From contig NZ_CP013232.1 of assembly GCF_001584145.1 (NCBI RefSeq), positions 434,001-498,000 on the forward strand: 64,000 nucleotides of DNA, given 5' to 3'. Below the pieces are notes generated by a model. It did no database searches. It worked only from the letters and a program-made list of their open reading frames with translations, and was not told the origin of the DNA. This DNA comes from Collimonas fungivorans. Its GTDB lineage: Bacteria > Pseudomonadota > Gammaproteobacteria > Burkholderiales > Burkholderiaceae_D. Each line of letters begins with the position of its first letter. The stretch's first letter is position 1. Below are positions 29,513 to 40,933 of this stretch, piece by piece. The position numbers and the translations under genes were made by a program.

Positions 29513-30346
29513 ATGAATTTGAAGTTCATTAGCAAGAGACACTTGGCAATGCTGGTAGCCGTGGTGACCTGTACTTTCTCGGTCGCAGCTTACGCGGACC
29601 GTCTGGCCGATATAAAGGCTCGCGGTACCCTCATCTGCGCGACTTTAACCAGTAGCGAGCCTGTTGGTTTTGTTGACCCTGCTACCCGTCAAGTTGTGGG
29701 ATATGACGTGGATATGTGTGCGGCCATGGCTAAGGAAATGGGCCTAAAGCTGGAGCAAAAAGGGGTATCCGTTGAGGCACGTATTCCTGAGCTGACCTTG
29801 GGGCGCGTGGACTTGGTTATTGCGGCTCTGGGGTGGACAAAAGAGCGCGCACAGCAAATCGACTTCAGTTCGATTCACTACCAGATTCCTATCAAGTTGA
29901 TTGCTCACACCGAGTCCGGCTTCACTAAGATCGATGACTTGTCAACGAAGCGGATTAGCGCAAACAAAGGTTCGACTCCTGAGCTGTATGCTCGCCGTAT
30001 GTTCCCGAAGGCAACCGTCCTGACTTTCCAAGATAGCCCTTCAGCGTTCTTGGCCTTGGCACAGAACAAGGTACAAGCGCTCGCTATGTCGCAAACTTCA
30101 GGCGTGCGTTTCGTGAATGAATCGAACGGTAAGTACAAATTCCTGGACGGTATCCTCGCATTTGAGCCGACGGGTATGGGGGTGAAAAAGGACGAGCCAG
30201 CCCTACTGGCCGCCGTGAATGGTGCATTGGAGCGTCTGGAGAAATCTGGTCAGAACGACGCAATTTGGAATAAGTGGTTTGGTGTTGGTACCAAATACAA
30301 TATTCCTCGAGAGAAGAAACTGACTCCGATCTCCGCCTTCCAGTAA
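29513..30346 (+). CDS. Polar amino-acid ABC transporter substrate-binding protein
   Basis: 277-aa periplasmic protein of the SBP_bac_3 family. The signal peptide runs MNLKFISKRHLAMLVAVVTC... to cleavage at AYA-D near residue 28. The ligand domain then shows TLICATLTSSEPVGFVDP, GYDVDMCAAMAKEMGLKLE and ELTLGRVDLVIAALGWTKER (the D-L-x-I-A block). The ATG at 29513 follows AAGGGAAGAAA; an in-frame ATG at 29468 would add 15 residues before the signal peptide. It is the first gene of an import operon with two permeases and an ATPase. Confidence 0.9.
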   Translation: MNLKFISKRHLAMLVAVVTCTFSVAAYADRLADIKARGTLICATLTSSEPVGFVDPATRQVVGYDVDMCAAMAKEMGLKLEQKGVSVEARIPELTLGRVDLVIAALGWTKERAQQIDFSSIHYQIPIKLIAHTESGFTKIDDLSTKRISANKGSTPELYARRMFPKATVLTFQDSPSAFLALAQNKVQALAMSQTSGVRFVNESNGKYKFLDGILAFEPTGMGVKKDEPALLAAVNGALERLEKSGQNDAIWNKWFGVGTKYNIPREKKLTPISAFQ

Positions 30347-30506
30347 CTAACTCTGCTTTGCTTGAAACTAGGTATGTCGACGAGAAATCGAGCGACCTCT
30401 GGAGCGCGTTGCCCAAAGATCTTTGAGTCGTGCATTCCTGCCCGCCAATGTGGTGCTAGGACCCTCCCATTGGTGGGTGTAGCAAGAATTAGCAAGAAAG
30501 CGAAAA

Positions 30507-31202
30507 ATGATTAATCTCGATTTCGGTGCGGTATTGCAAGGTCAGTACCTCGATTGGCTCATTGGAGGAGCATTCACGTCGCTAGGGCTGTTCGCTACAT
30601 CCTGGATTTGCGCGTTTGCTCTAGCAGTCATTATCGTCGCCCTGCGGGCACTGGACTTCGCTCCTTTGGAGTGGGTGATTGCAGCGTATGTGAACTACCA
30701 TCGCAACGTTCCTGGTCTGGTACAAATTTTCGTCTGGTACTTCGGCGTTCCAGAACTTTTGCCGTCTTCAATCACCGGGTTTATCAACGAGCACAACGGC
30801 GAATTCATATTCGCCCTCATTGCACTGTTCCTCAATGCGGCAGCATATATGTCCGAGGACCTGCGAAGTGGTCTACGGTCGGTCGCGACTACCCAAATGG
30901 AAGCAGCTCGTGCCTTAGGTCTCTCGTATGTCCAAACGATGCGCGACGTGCTGCTACCCCAGGCGATTCGCGTATCAGTGGCGCCTTTGGTAAATCAATC
31001 TCTGAGTCTATTCAAGTCCACCAGTCTTGCAATGGCCATCGGCGTGGCTGAGATGACGTATTCGAGCCGGCAAATCGAAAACGAAACATACCGCACCTTT
31101 GAAACCTTCGCGATTGCATCAATTTTCTATTTAGTAATGTCTTGGACCATCATGGCCGTCGGCGCTTACTACAACCGTCATCTGCAAGTGAAGGAGCGCT
31201 GA
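30507..31202 (+). CDS. Amino-acid ABC transporter permease (HisM/GlnP type)
   Basis: 231-aa membrane permease with about five helices; the ATPase-docking EAA loop MEAARALGLSYVQTMRDVLLP lies at about residues 131-151. The 160-bp gap after the binding-protein gene is unusually long for such an operon and has no gene in it. It ends one base before the next permease starts. Confidence 0.9.
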   Translation: MINLDFGAVLQGQYLDWLIGGAFTSLGLFATSWICAFALAVIIVALRALDFAPLEWVIAAYVNYHRNVPGLVQIFVWYFGVPELLPSSITGFINEHNGEFIFALIALFLNAAAYMSEDLRSGLRSVATTQMEAARALGLSYVQTMRDVLLPQAIRVSVAPLVNQSLSLFKSTSLAMAIGVAEMTYSSRQIENETYRTFETFAIASIFYLVMSWTIMAVGAYYNRHLQVKER

Positions 31203-31203
31203 A

Positions 31204-31907
31204 ATGAGCGATTACATCGAGATTCTGAGGAGTTTCGGCCTGCAACTGCTGGTCGGCGAGTTTCCGCAAGGTCAGATTGGTGGTCTGGCATTAACCTTGA
31301 TTCTTGCCGTGACCGGCCTAGCTTGCGCATTTCCGCTGGCTGTCCTGTGCGGTATCGCGCGTACGAGCACCGTTCGTTGGGTCGCGATGCCAGCTGCAGC
31401 GATTGTGCATACTGTCCGCGGCCTGCCTGTCCTGATGCTGATTTTCTGGGCATATTTCATCGTTCCCATGCTGATTGGCACCTCAGTCTCTGGCATCACA
31501 ACCGTGATTTGTGCCCTCATTGTCTACGAAGTTGCCTTCCTGGGCGAGGTCATCAAAGCTGGCATTCAAGCCATCCCGAAAGGACAGGTCGAGGCATCTC
31601 GTTCGCTGGGGATGAGCTACATCAAGACGCTGTGGGATGTGGTGTTGCCGCAAGCTCTGTTTAACATGATTCCGAGCATCCTAAATCAGCTGATTTCGCT
31701 CATCAAGAACACGTCGCTGGCCTACATCATTAGCGTCAACGAACTTACCTACGCGGCTTATTCAGTCAACTCCCAGTTGTTGACCAAGCCCTTCCAAGTC
31801 TACTTCCTGCTGGCGATGACCTATTTCGCTATCTGCTACAGCCTGAGCTCGCTGGTCGGAATCGCTGAGCGCCGTATTAAAACCAAACGTCAATTCAGGA
31901 GCACGTG

Positions 31908-31908
<1 letters not shown>
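31204..31908 (+). CDS. Amino-acid ABC transporter permease (HisQ/GlnP type)
   Basis: 234-aa permease partner of the preceding gene, with the EAA loop [21 protein letters not shown] at about residues 129-149. The stop overlaps the start region of the ATPase gene (TGATG), suggesting translational coupling of permease and ATPase. Confidence 0.9.
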
Positions 31909-33879
<1,971 letters not shown>

Positions 33880-33916
33880 TTCTTCATTCAATTACATATA
33901 GTCATAGGAACTCATC

Positions 33917-34600
33917 ATGACCGCAGGTTTTCGGATTTTCGAACGTCAGCGCAAAGTTTCTGGCGAGGTTGTCCAGAAATTTTCTTCCATTCCGGTCGCG
34001 AACATCAGCGACTCCATGTCGCGCATGAACGCGGCTGGTTCTCAGCTGCGTCCGCTGCATCAGGGGGGGAAGCTCGCTGGTGCAGCAATTACCGTCAAGT
34101 CCCGACCGGGCGACAACCTGATGGTGCACAAGGCTCTGGACTTGGCAGAACCAGGAGATGTTGTTGTGGTTGACGCTGGCGGCGACCTCACCAATGCAAT
34201 CATCGGCGAGCTGATGGTGGCGCACGCTATCCAGCGTAAGCTAGGCGGAATCGTCATCTACGGCGCCGTCCGTGACCTGGATGCAATTCAGAGCGGTACT
34301 TTCCCTGTCTTTGCCGCCGGCGTGACTCATCGTGGTCCCTACAAGGACGGTCCTGGCGAAATCAACGTTCCTATCGCCATCGGCGGCATGGTCGTTAACG
34401 CCGGTGACCTGGTCGTCGGCGACAGCGATGGTTTGCTATGCGTCGCATACGATGACCTGGATGAAGTGCATGCGGCAGCCAAGGCAAAGAACGATGTTGA
34501 AGCCGGCCAGATGGCCGCAATTCGCGCTGGCACGAACGACCGCACTTGGGTGCAGTTCACACTGGACAAGCTCAAGTGCGAAGTGGTAGGAGGTAAGTAA
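33917..34600 (+). CDS. RraA-family aldolase, second copy
   Basis: 227-aa paralogue of the aldolase at 20887. It keeps the Arg119-Asp120 pair (YGAVRDLDAIQSGTFPVFA) and Glu98 (IGELM), the residues used by HMG/CHA aldolases for metal binding and pyruvate enolate stabilisation. The stop overlaps the next start (TAATG). N-terminal residues differ from the first copy, so the duplication is old or the two copies were acquired separately. Confidence 0.85.
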   Translation: MTAGFRIFERQRKVSGEVVQKFSSIPVANISDSMSRMNAAGSQLRPLHQGGKLAGAAITVKSRPGDNLMVHKALDLAEPGDVVVVDAGGDLTNAIIGELMVAHAIQRKLGGIVIYGAVRDLDAIQSGTFPVFAAGVTHRGPYKDGPGEINVPIAIGGMVVNAGDLVVGDSDGLLCVAYDDLDEVHAAAKAKNDVEAGQMAAIRAGTNDRTWVQFTLDKLKCEVVGGK

Positions 34601-35640
34601 TGGCAGCGCCAGACCACCCCGTCCAGCTCTCGCCGCATCTTCATGTACGCGAGGACTGGCTTGCTCTTACCAAAGAGGAGGTCCTCGAGCCGGGCCTCCC
34701 TATCATTGACGCACATCATCATATCTGGGACCGAGATACTGGCCGATACCTGTTCGACGAGCTAATGGTCGATATCAACTCTGGACATAACATCATCGCC
34801 ACTATATTCGTTCAGTGTCGCAGCATGTACCGGCAAGACGGCCCCGGGCCAATGAAGCCTGTCGGTGAAGTTGAGTTCATCAATGGTTTGGCGGCACAGT
34901 CCGCATCCGGCCTCTATGGACATGTACGCGCTTGCGCCGCAATTGTCGGATTTGCAGACCTGATGATGGGGAGCGAAGTCGCTCCAATTCTGGAAGCGCT
35001 CACCGCAGCAGGCAATGGTCGTTTGCGCGGCGTTCGCAATACCACTGCGTGGCATGGCGAACCCGCTATCCGTACCAACCCAATTCCACCTCCGCCAGGA
35101 ATGCTCACGAGCCCTCAGTTCCAAGCTGGTGTTCGTTTACTCCCAGCCCATGGCCTCACCCTTGACATATGGGCGTACCACACTCAACTTCGAGAGGTCT
35201 TATCTCTGGCGAAGACTTGCCCAGATACGACCATCATTCTTAACCACGTTGGTGGGCCGCTTGGCGCTGGTTCCTATAGAGAGAAACGTTCGGAAGTGTT
35301 GGGGGAGTGGGGTGCCGCGATGGAGGAGATTGCCTCGCTTCCCAATGTCTATTTGAAGCTTGGTGGTCTTGGGATGCCAGTTGGCGGATGGGACTTTCAT
35401 CTCAATGAGGCACCGCCCACCTCTGAGCTACTGGCTATCGCGTGGCGTCCTTATATCGAGGCAGCTATCGATATGTTTGGGCCTACACGATGCATGTTTG
35501 AAAGTAATTTCCCGGTGGATAAGGGGATGTTTGGTTATGTCAGCTTGTGGAATGCCTTCAAGCTCCTGACCAGAGGTCTGTCTGGAGACGAACGGAAGGC
35601 CCTGTTCTGCGGTACTGCCCAAAAAGTGTATCGCATTTGA
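34600..35640 (+). CDS. Amidohydrolase-2 family TIM-barrel hydrolase, second copy
   Basis: 346-aa close paralogue of the enzyme at 24159: PIIDAHHHIWDRDTGRYLFDE, FVQCRSMYRQDGPGPMKPVG, IILNHVGGPLGAG and RCMFESNFPVDKGMFGY are shared almost position for position. The metal-binding His pair sits near residues 38-40. AGGAGGTAAGT before the ATG gives a good ribosome site, and translation is coupled to the aldolase by a one-base overlap. Confidence 0.85.
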   Translation: MAAPDHPVQLSPHLHVREDWLALTKEEVLEPGLPIIDAHHHIWDRDTGRYLFDELMVDINSGHNIIATIFVQCRSMYRQDGPGPMKPVGEVEFINGLAAQSASGLYGHVRACAAIVGFADLMMGSEVAPILEALTAAGNGRLRGVRNTTAWHGEPAIRTNPIPPPPGMLTSPQFQAGVRLLPAHGLTLDIWAYHTQLREVLSLAKTCPDTTIILNHVGGPLGAGSYREKRSEVLGEWGAAMEEIASLPNVYLKLGGLGMPVGGWDFHLNEAPPTSELLAIAWRPYIEAAIDMFGPTRCMFESNFPVDKGMFGYVSLWNAFKLLTRGLSGDERKALFCGTAQKVYRI

Positions 35641-35718
35641 CCGAAGGCCACTGAGCAACCGATAGCGCCCGACGGCCGTCAAAAAATGCTTTGGGCGTAA
35701 CAGCATGGAAAACAACAA

Positions 35719-37096
35719 GTGGAAGACAATCTAAAAGACAGCACGTTGCATGAGGCTGATGGTTTGCCGACTAATAAGCGAATTTTGGCAATTGTAGCCG
35801 TAGTGCTGGCTGTCACCATTGCGGTGATGGACGGCTCAATCGCGAACCTGGCGCTACCTTCTATTGCGCGTGACATGATGGCTACCGAAGCTGAGGCCAT
35901 CTGGATTATCAACAGCTATCAAATTGCAATGGCGGTATTTCTCCTGCCTCTGGCATCTCTCGGCGAAGTTGTTGGCTACCGGCGAGTATACCTGGTAGGT
36001 CTAGTGCTCTTCATAATTGCATCGCTAGCTTGCGCCGTCAGCGGTACGATGGTGCAGTTGAGCCTTGCCCGCGTTCTGCAGGGCATGGGGGCCGCAGGCA
36101 TTCTGAGCGTAAATACTGCGCTCATTCGCTTCATCTATCCCCGCAAGATGCTTGGGCGCGCCATCGGATATAACGCACTTGTTGCCGGCACCGCTACCGC
36201 GCTTGGCCCAACGGTCGCCGGCATTATCCTGCACTTCTCTTCTTGGCATTGGCTCTTCCTCATTAATATCCCGCTAGGATTTATCGCCTTCTTCATCGGC
36301 CTCAAAGCATTGCCGTTGAACCCACTGTCCAAACGTAAGTTCGATACTAAAAGTGCCGCAGTCTGCATGCTATTCGTTGGACTGCTCCTATATTCGGTCG
36401 ATGCGATTGGCCACGTCGAGGGGCTGCAGACTGTACTGGTTTGTATAGTCTTCACGGTGCTGAGCTTATTGGTACTGCTGAAGGTTCAGTCGAAATCGGC
36501 GCCGATGCTTCCTCTGGACCTGCTGCGCATACCTATGTTTGCGCTGTCCATCGGCACGTCATTCTGCTCCTTTGCTGCGCAGATGGCGACCTTTGTCATG
36601 CTGCCATTCATGCTACAGAACCATCTGGGCATGGGAGCGGCGCGCGCGGGCATGCTGCTGACCGCGCGCGCCTATCGCTGTAGCTTTGACCGGCGTTGTC
36701 GCAGGCAAGCTGTCTGATCGGATCTCCTCAGGTTTGTTGGGCGGCATTGGCTTGGCAATTATGAGCGCAGGTTTGCTGACCTTGCTCATTGTGGACCGAG
36801 CTACGTCGGATATCACCATCGCGGCGCTCTTCGCAATCTGTGGCCTTGGTTTTGGCCTGTTCCAGTCACCGAATAATAAGACAATCATCAGTTCGGCTCC
36901 ACGCTCTCGAACTGGTGGCGCCAGCGGGATGTTGGGTACTGGGCGCCTGATGGGGCAGACACTCGGTGCCTCGATCGTCGCAATGCTGCTGACCATTTCC
37001 ATTTCTCCTTACAAGCTGGTACTTATTAGTGCCGCAGTGCTTGCTGGCGCAGCTAGCCTTGTCAGCCTCTCTCGGATTCGATACGGCAATGATTAA
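35719..37096 (+). pseudogene. DHA2-type MFS transporter, frameshifted
   Basis: Paralogue of the carrier at 26578. From a GTG at 35719 the frame matches it up to GMLLTA (about residue 317), then reads ARAYRCSFDRRC to a stop at 36717. In the next frame PIAVALTGVVAGKLSDR and the remaining helices continue to 37096. Four bases (CGCG near 36664-36671) stand where the paralogue has one codon, so a single-base insertion in a CG repeat is the lesion. Without it the protein would be about 458 aa. It could be a base-call error in the GCGCGCGC run. Confidence 0.82.
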
Positions 37097-37303
37097 TAAC
37101 CTTGTGTCTGGAATTGCCGAAAGTTCCAAGCGCACAGGACCATTTATCGATAAGAAATCAACGAGCATTGAACGCATAATCTAAAGATAGAAAGAGTATC
37201 TGATGCAGAAAACCGCAGGACAAGCCTCGCCTGAGTCATCCCCCGCTAGCTCGCTACTTGAGCGTATTGCGAGCTATCACATAGGAATTCTCCCACTAGC
37301 TAG
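37097..37303 (+). other. Gap with a possible transporter-gene start
   Basis: 207 bp after the DHA2 pseudogene. A frame from the ATG at 37203 begins MQKTAGQASPESSPASSLLE and continues RIASYHIGILPLARLYP before running antisense into the LysR relic. The start is weakly reminiscent of a membrane-carrier N-terminus but cannot be assigned; treat it as a probable junction of rearranged DNA. Confidence 0.2.
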
Positions 37304-37493
37304 GCTCTACCCACCGCGGTCAGACGAATGCCGCGTCCCATCCGCTCGAACAAAGGCGCACCCAGCTGTTCTTCCAGCCGGTGTCTATGCATTTGGTCAG
37401 GGCCGGCTGGGTTTTATAGAGCCGCTCGGCAGTGCGTCCTACCTGTCTCTCGTCGGCGATAACTTCAAAATACTTGAGCTCGCGAAAGTCCAT
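37304..37493 (-). pseudogene. LysR-family regulator, N-terminal stub
   Basis: On the minus strand the sequence starts MDFRELKYFEVIADERQVGR and continues through TQPALTKCI to RLEEQLGAPLFERMGRGIRL, nearly identical in pattern to the intact LysR at 19526. A frame change after TKCID and loss of everything beyond about residue 62 make it non-functional. Its upstream side keeps the box AAATATACATTA seen before the intact gene. Confidence 0.8.
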
Positions 37494-37607
37494 GATTCAT
37501 TCCTGAAATTTATGAAATTCAAAATAAAAGCAAATATACATTAAAAAAATCGCAGCGTAGACTGCCTTCCAAACTAGAACTTCGCCCACTGCCAGCGCGG
37601 AGAAAAC

Positions 37608-37969
37608 ATGGAGACAAAGATGTTAATAGCAGCACAGACACGTCGAGAATTCTTGCGCCGCAGTGGCGTAATGTCTATTGCGCTTGGCGCCACAGTTTGG
37701 TTGCCGCCAGCGTCGGCCTCCGATTCCTATCACTCCCCGACTCTTCACAGTCTCCTTATACCTATTCATCGGGCAGAGAACGGGCTGCTACCAAATTACC
37801 GACCCGTGCATGCGATTGCCACATGCACATCTACGACGACCGTTTTCCTTGGACGCCGGGAGCCAAACTGACGCATGCACAACTGCCGGACCTGATGGCC
37901 GCATGGGCCGACTTTATCGAGGGCCTCAAGACCATCCTGGTCGACATCGCACGTCTGTATCATTTCTGA
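37608..37969 (+). pseudogene. Tat-exported amidohydrolase-2 gene with internal deletion
   Basis: The first frame gives METKMLIAAQ and TRREFLRRSGVMSIALGATV, a twin-arginine signal peptide. After a frame change near 37780 the second frame gives RACDCHMHIYDDRFPWTPGA, the metal-binding barrel start of amidohydrolase-2 enzymes. It then passes within about 25 codons to GLKTILVDIARLYHF and the stop, which is the normal C-terminus of such enzymes (ILVDNPARLYGF-like). Roughly the middle 200 codons are missing. Confidence 0.7.
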
Positions 37970-37979
37970 TCGGGTCGAC

Positions 37980-39308
37980 ATGAGCCAAGCACACGACATC
38001 AACACGACGCATGACATCTCCGCCGCCAGCGAAACGGCGATAAACGAACAGGCTACGATGAAGAAGGTGATGCGTCGCCTGATTCCCTTCATCCTGCTGT
38101 GTTACGTGGTCAGCTACCTGGATCGAATCAACGTCGGTTTCGCAGCGCTGACCATGAACAAGGACCTGGGCCTGACGCCGTCGCAGTTCGGCCTGGGTGC
38201 CGGCTTGTTCTTCATTGGCTACTTTTTTTTTGAAATTCCCAGTAACTTGGCGCTGCATCGCTTCGGAGCACGCATGTGGATCTCGCGCATCATGATCTCC
38301 TGGGGCGTGATCTCGATGCTTACCGCCTTCGTGGTTGGCCCCAAGAGCTTTGCACTGGCGCGCTTCTTCCTAGGCATGGCCGAAGCCGGCTTCACGCCAG
38401 GCATTTACCTGTACTTCACCAAGTGGTTTCCGGGCGAGTGGCGCGGCAAAGCTACGGCCTTTTTCCTAGTTGGCATTCCGGTTGCCAACATCATCGGCTC
38501 GCCGATCTCGGGCGCGCTGATGGAAATGCATGGCCTGTGGGGCTACAAGGGCTGGCAGGTCCTGTTGCTACTGGAGGCACTGCCAGCGGTGCTGCTCGGC
38601 ACGATGTGTCTGTTTCTGTTGCCGGATCGTCCGTCCAAGGCCTCTTGGCTGACACCGGCCGAGAAGCAATGGCTAGAAGCCAAGCTCGATACCGAACAAA
38701 ACGTGCTGGCTGCGCGCCACGGCAACAAGCTGCGCGATGCTTTCACCAACTGGCGTGTGTTCGTGCTGGCCGGAGCCAACTTTTGCGGCATCCTAGGTTC
38801 GCTCAGCATTGGCCTGTGGCTGCCGCAGATCATCAAAGAATTCGGCCTGCCTTCTCATCAAGTCGGATTAGTAGCGGCCGTGCCTTACATCGTCGGCGCC
38901 ATCGCCATGACCTTGTGGGCAAGGCTGGCCAGCAAGAGCGACAAGAGTTTGTTTTTCGTCGCCGGCGCGATCACCACTGCCGCCGTGTCAGTGGCGACCT
39001 CTGCCTTCCTGAACGATCCGCTGTTGAAAATGCTGGCCATCACCGTCGCTGTGGCTTCCATCCTTTCCTTCCAGGCGACGTTCTGGGCAATTCCCTCACG
39101 CTTCCTCACCGGCCGTGCGGCCGCGGGCGGCCTGGCGCTGATCGTCTCCATCGGCAACCTCGGCGGCTTCGTTGGCCCGTCGATTATCGGTTTCATCCGT
39201 GAGGCAACTAAAGGCTTCACCTATCCGCTGATCTTCGTGGCCAGCGCGCTCCTCCTGGGCGCGGTGATCACACTGGCACTCGGCGATCCCACCAAGAGCA
39301 AGCAGTAA
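37980..39308 (+). CDS. MFS transporter, anion:cation symporter type, second copy
   Basis: 442-aa, 12-helix ACS-family carrier paralogous to 22609. It shows YLDRINVGFAALTMNKDLGL in helix 1, FEIPSNLALHRFGARMWISRIM, and GMAEAGFTPGIYLYFTKWFP. It follows the deleted amidohydrolase relic and precedes the SMP-30 lactonase, the order also found (with a stub) in the first cluster. It is predicted to import an organic acid. Confidence 0.88.
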   Translation: MSQAHDINTTHDISAASETAINEQATMKKVMRRLIPFILLCYVVSYLDRINVGFAALTMNKDLGLTPSQFGLGAGLFFIGYFFFEIPSNLALHRFGARMWISRIMISWGVISMLTAFVVGPKSFALARFFLGMAEAGFTPGIYLYFTKWFPGEWRGKATAFFLVGIPVANIIGSPISGALMEMHGLWGYKGWQVLLLLEALPAVLLGTMCLFLLPDRPSKASWLTPAEKQWLEAKLDTEQNVLAARHGNKLRDAFTNWRVFVLAGANFCGILGSLSIGLWLPQIIKEFGLPSHQVGLVAAVPYIVGAIAMTLWARLASKSDKSLFFVAGAITTAAVSVATSAFLNDPLLKMLAITVAVASILSFQATFWAIPSRFLTGRAAAGGLALIVSIGNLGGFVGPSIIGFIREATKGFTYPLIFVASALLLGAVITLALGDPTKSKQ

Positions 39309-39327
39309 TTCTTCAGGAAAACAGACC

Positions 39328-40248
39328 ATGAGCTTTTTCACGCCTCCACCTACCGTCGAAACGACTATCTTCACGCGCCTGCCGGATCATTTCCGCAAAC
39401 CTAAGAAAAATTCATGGAGCGACGCCAATCGTGGAGGGCAGCCTATCGATTCCTTCCTCGAAGGTCCATCGTTTGATCGTCAGGGCCGACTGTATGTCAC
39501 CGATATCCCGTACGGTCGTATTTTCCGCATCTCGCGGGAAGGCGAGTGGGAGTTGGTCACAGAATACGACGGTTGGCCCAACGGTCTGAAGATCGACAAG
39601 AACGGCCGCATCGTCATCACCGATTACAAGCGCGGGTTGGTGCAATTAAATCCAGACACCGGAGAAGTCTCGCCGCTGCTGGAGACTGTAGGTTCGGAAG
39701 GCTTCAAAGGCGTCAACGATTTGGTGTTCGGACCGGCCGGCGAGATCTACTTCACTGATCAGGGCCAGACCGGCCTGCAGGATCCGACCGGGCGCGTCTA
39801 TCGCCTTTCTCCCGACGGTCAGCTGAGCTGCCTTATCAACACCATTCCCAGCCCAAATGGCATCGTCTACGACCCGACGCTGAATCACCTGCTGGTGGCG
39901 GTGACCCGCGCGCAGCAGATCTGGCGCATTCCCTTGCACAACAGCGGCGTGGTGGGCAAGGTTGGCGTGTTCGCCAATCTTCACGGTGGCCTGGCCGGTC
40001 CTGACGGCTTAGCGTTGGATGCTGAGAGTTGCCTTTACATCGCCCACACCGGCTTCGGCTCGATCTGGCGCCTTTCCAAATTCGCTGAGCCCTTGCTACG
40101 GATCCGTTCCAATGCCGGTATCTCGACCACAAATCTGGCTTTCGGTGGACCGGACGGAAAGAGCCTATTCATCACCGAATCGCAGACCGGCTCAATCCTG
40201 TGCGCCGGCGTGCCGACGCCAGGTCTGCCCATGTATTCGCACGCCTGA
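39328..40248 (+). CDS. SMP-30/gluconolactonase-family lactonase
   Basis: 306-aa six-bladed propeller hydrolase. Metal ligands are expected from Glu in FLEGPSFDRQGRLYVTD, Asn in GVNDLVFGPAGEIYFTD and Asp in LAGPDGLALDAESCLYI; blade repeats of the type G-x-(L/I)-Y-(V/F/I)-T-D are clear. It probably hydrolyses a sugar-acid or similar lactone intermediate. It starts 19 bases after the ACS transporter. A 5' stub of a paralogue is at 23972. Confidence 0.85.
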   Translation: MSFFTPPPTVETTIFTRLPDHFRKPKKNSWSDANRGGQPIDSFLEGPSFDRQGRLYVTDIPYGRIFRISREGEWELVTEYDGWPNGLKIDKNGRIVITDYKRGLVQLNPDTGEVSPLLETVGSEGFKGVNDLVFGPAGEIYFTDQGQTGLQDPTGRVYRLSPDGQLSCLINTIPSPNGIVYDPTLNHLLVAVTRAQQIWRIPLHNSGVVGKVGVFANLHGGLAGPDGLALDAESCLYIAHTGFGSIWRLSKFAEPLLRIRSNAGISTTNLAFGGPDGKSLFITESQTGSILCAGVPTPGLPMYSHA

Positions 40249-40286
40249 CGATGTGCGCACAATTAATCCAACCAACAACCGTTTTA

Positions 40287-40673
40287 GCAAAGGACTCCCA
40301 TGGCTTTGCTGTAGTTGCTACTGAAGTACGCAATCTTGTTCAACGATCTTCTAGCGCAGCCAAGGAAATTAAGTGCCTGATCAACGACTCCGTTGGGCAA
40401 GTAGAGGACGGTAGTCAACTGGTAGATCAGGCAGGGACCACCATGTCTCAAATTTTGGATTCAGTAAAAAAAGTCGCTTTGATCATGCGCGACATAGCAA
40501 CTGCAAGCCAAGAGCAAAGTACCGGAATACAGGAAATCAATCGTGCTGTTTCGATGACGGATGATGGTACGCAACAAAATGCTGCGCTGGTGGAACAGGC
40601 AGCTGCAGCGGCGCAATCACTTCAGGACCAAGCGAATGCTTTGTCCAAAGTTGTTGGTCAGTTCAAGCTGTAG
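40287..40673 (+). pseudogene. Methyl-accepting chemotaxis protein, C-terminal fragment
   Basis: The frame begins abruptly inside the signalling hairpin, AKDSHGFAVVATEVRNLVQR, and continues through the second methylation helix (EQSTGIQEINRAVSMTDDGT, QQNAALVEQAAAAAQSLQ) to GQFKL. Sensor, membrane helices, HAMP and the hairpin tip are absent, and no start codon or ribosome site belongs to it. Confidence 0.8.
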
Positions 40674-40718
40674 CATTTCTGTTGATTTGCTTATGGAATT
40701 GAGCTTATCCAATTTAGT

Positions 40719-40832
40719 TCGCTGGAAAAAATCGCATCGGCAATGGAAGAGTTCACCTCTATTGTTAAACAGAATGCAGACAACACACGTCAAGTGAATT
40801 TCTGCTTGGATTTCGTCGCAGCGGATTCGTGA
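40719..40832 (+). pseudogene. Methyl-accepting chemotaxis protein, earlier-domain fragment
   Basis: SLEKIASAMEEFTSIVKQNA followed by DNTRQVN is the conserved first methylation helix of chemoreceptors (SLEETAASMEELTSTVKQNADNA-like). It corresponds to a region N-terminal to the fragment at 40287, yet lies downstream of it, so the two come from tandem receptor genes fused by deletion, or from a rearranged one. Confidence 0.65.
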
Positions 40833-40933
40833 GCAAGTCTTCGTTCATAACGCTGCGACACTTTACGGATTCGATGCTTAGCAATCAGATAAGTCAGCCG
40901 ATAACAATTGAGAAGAACATAGAGGAGTTTTGA

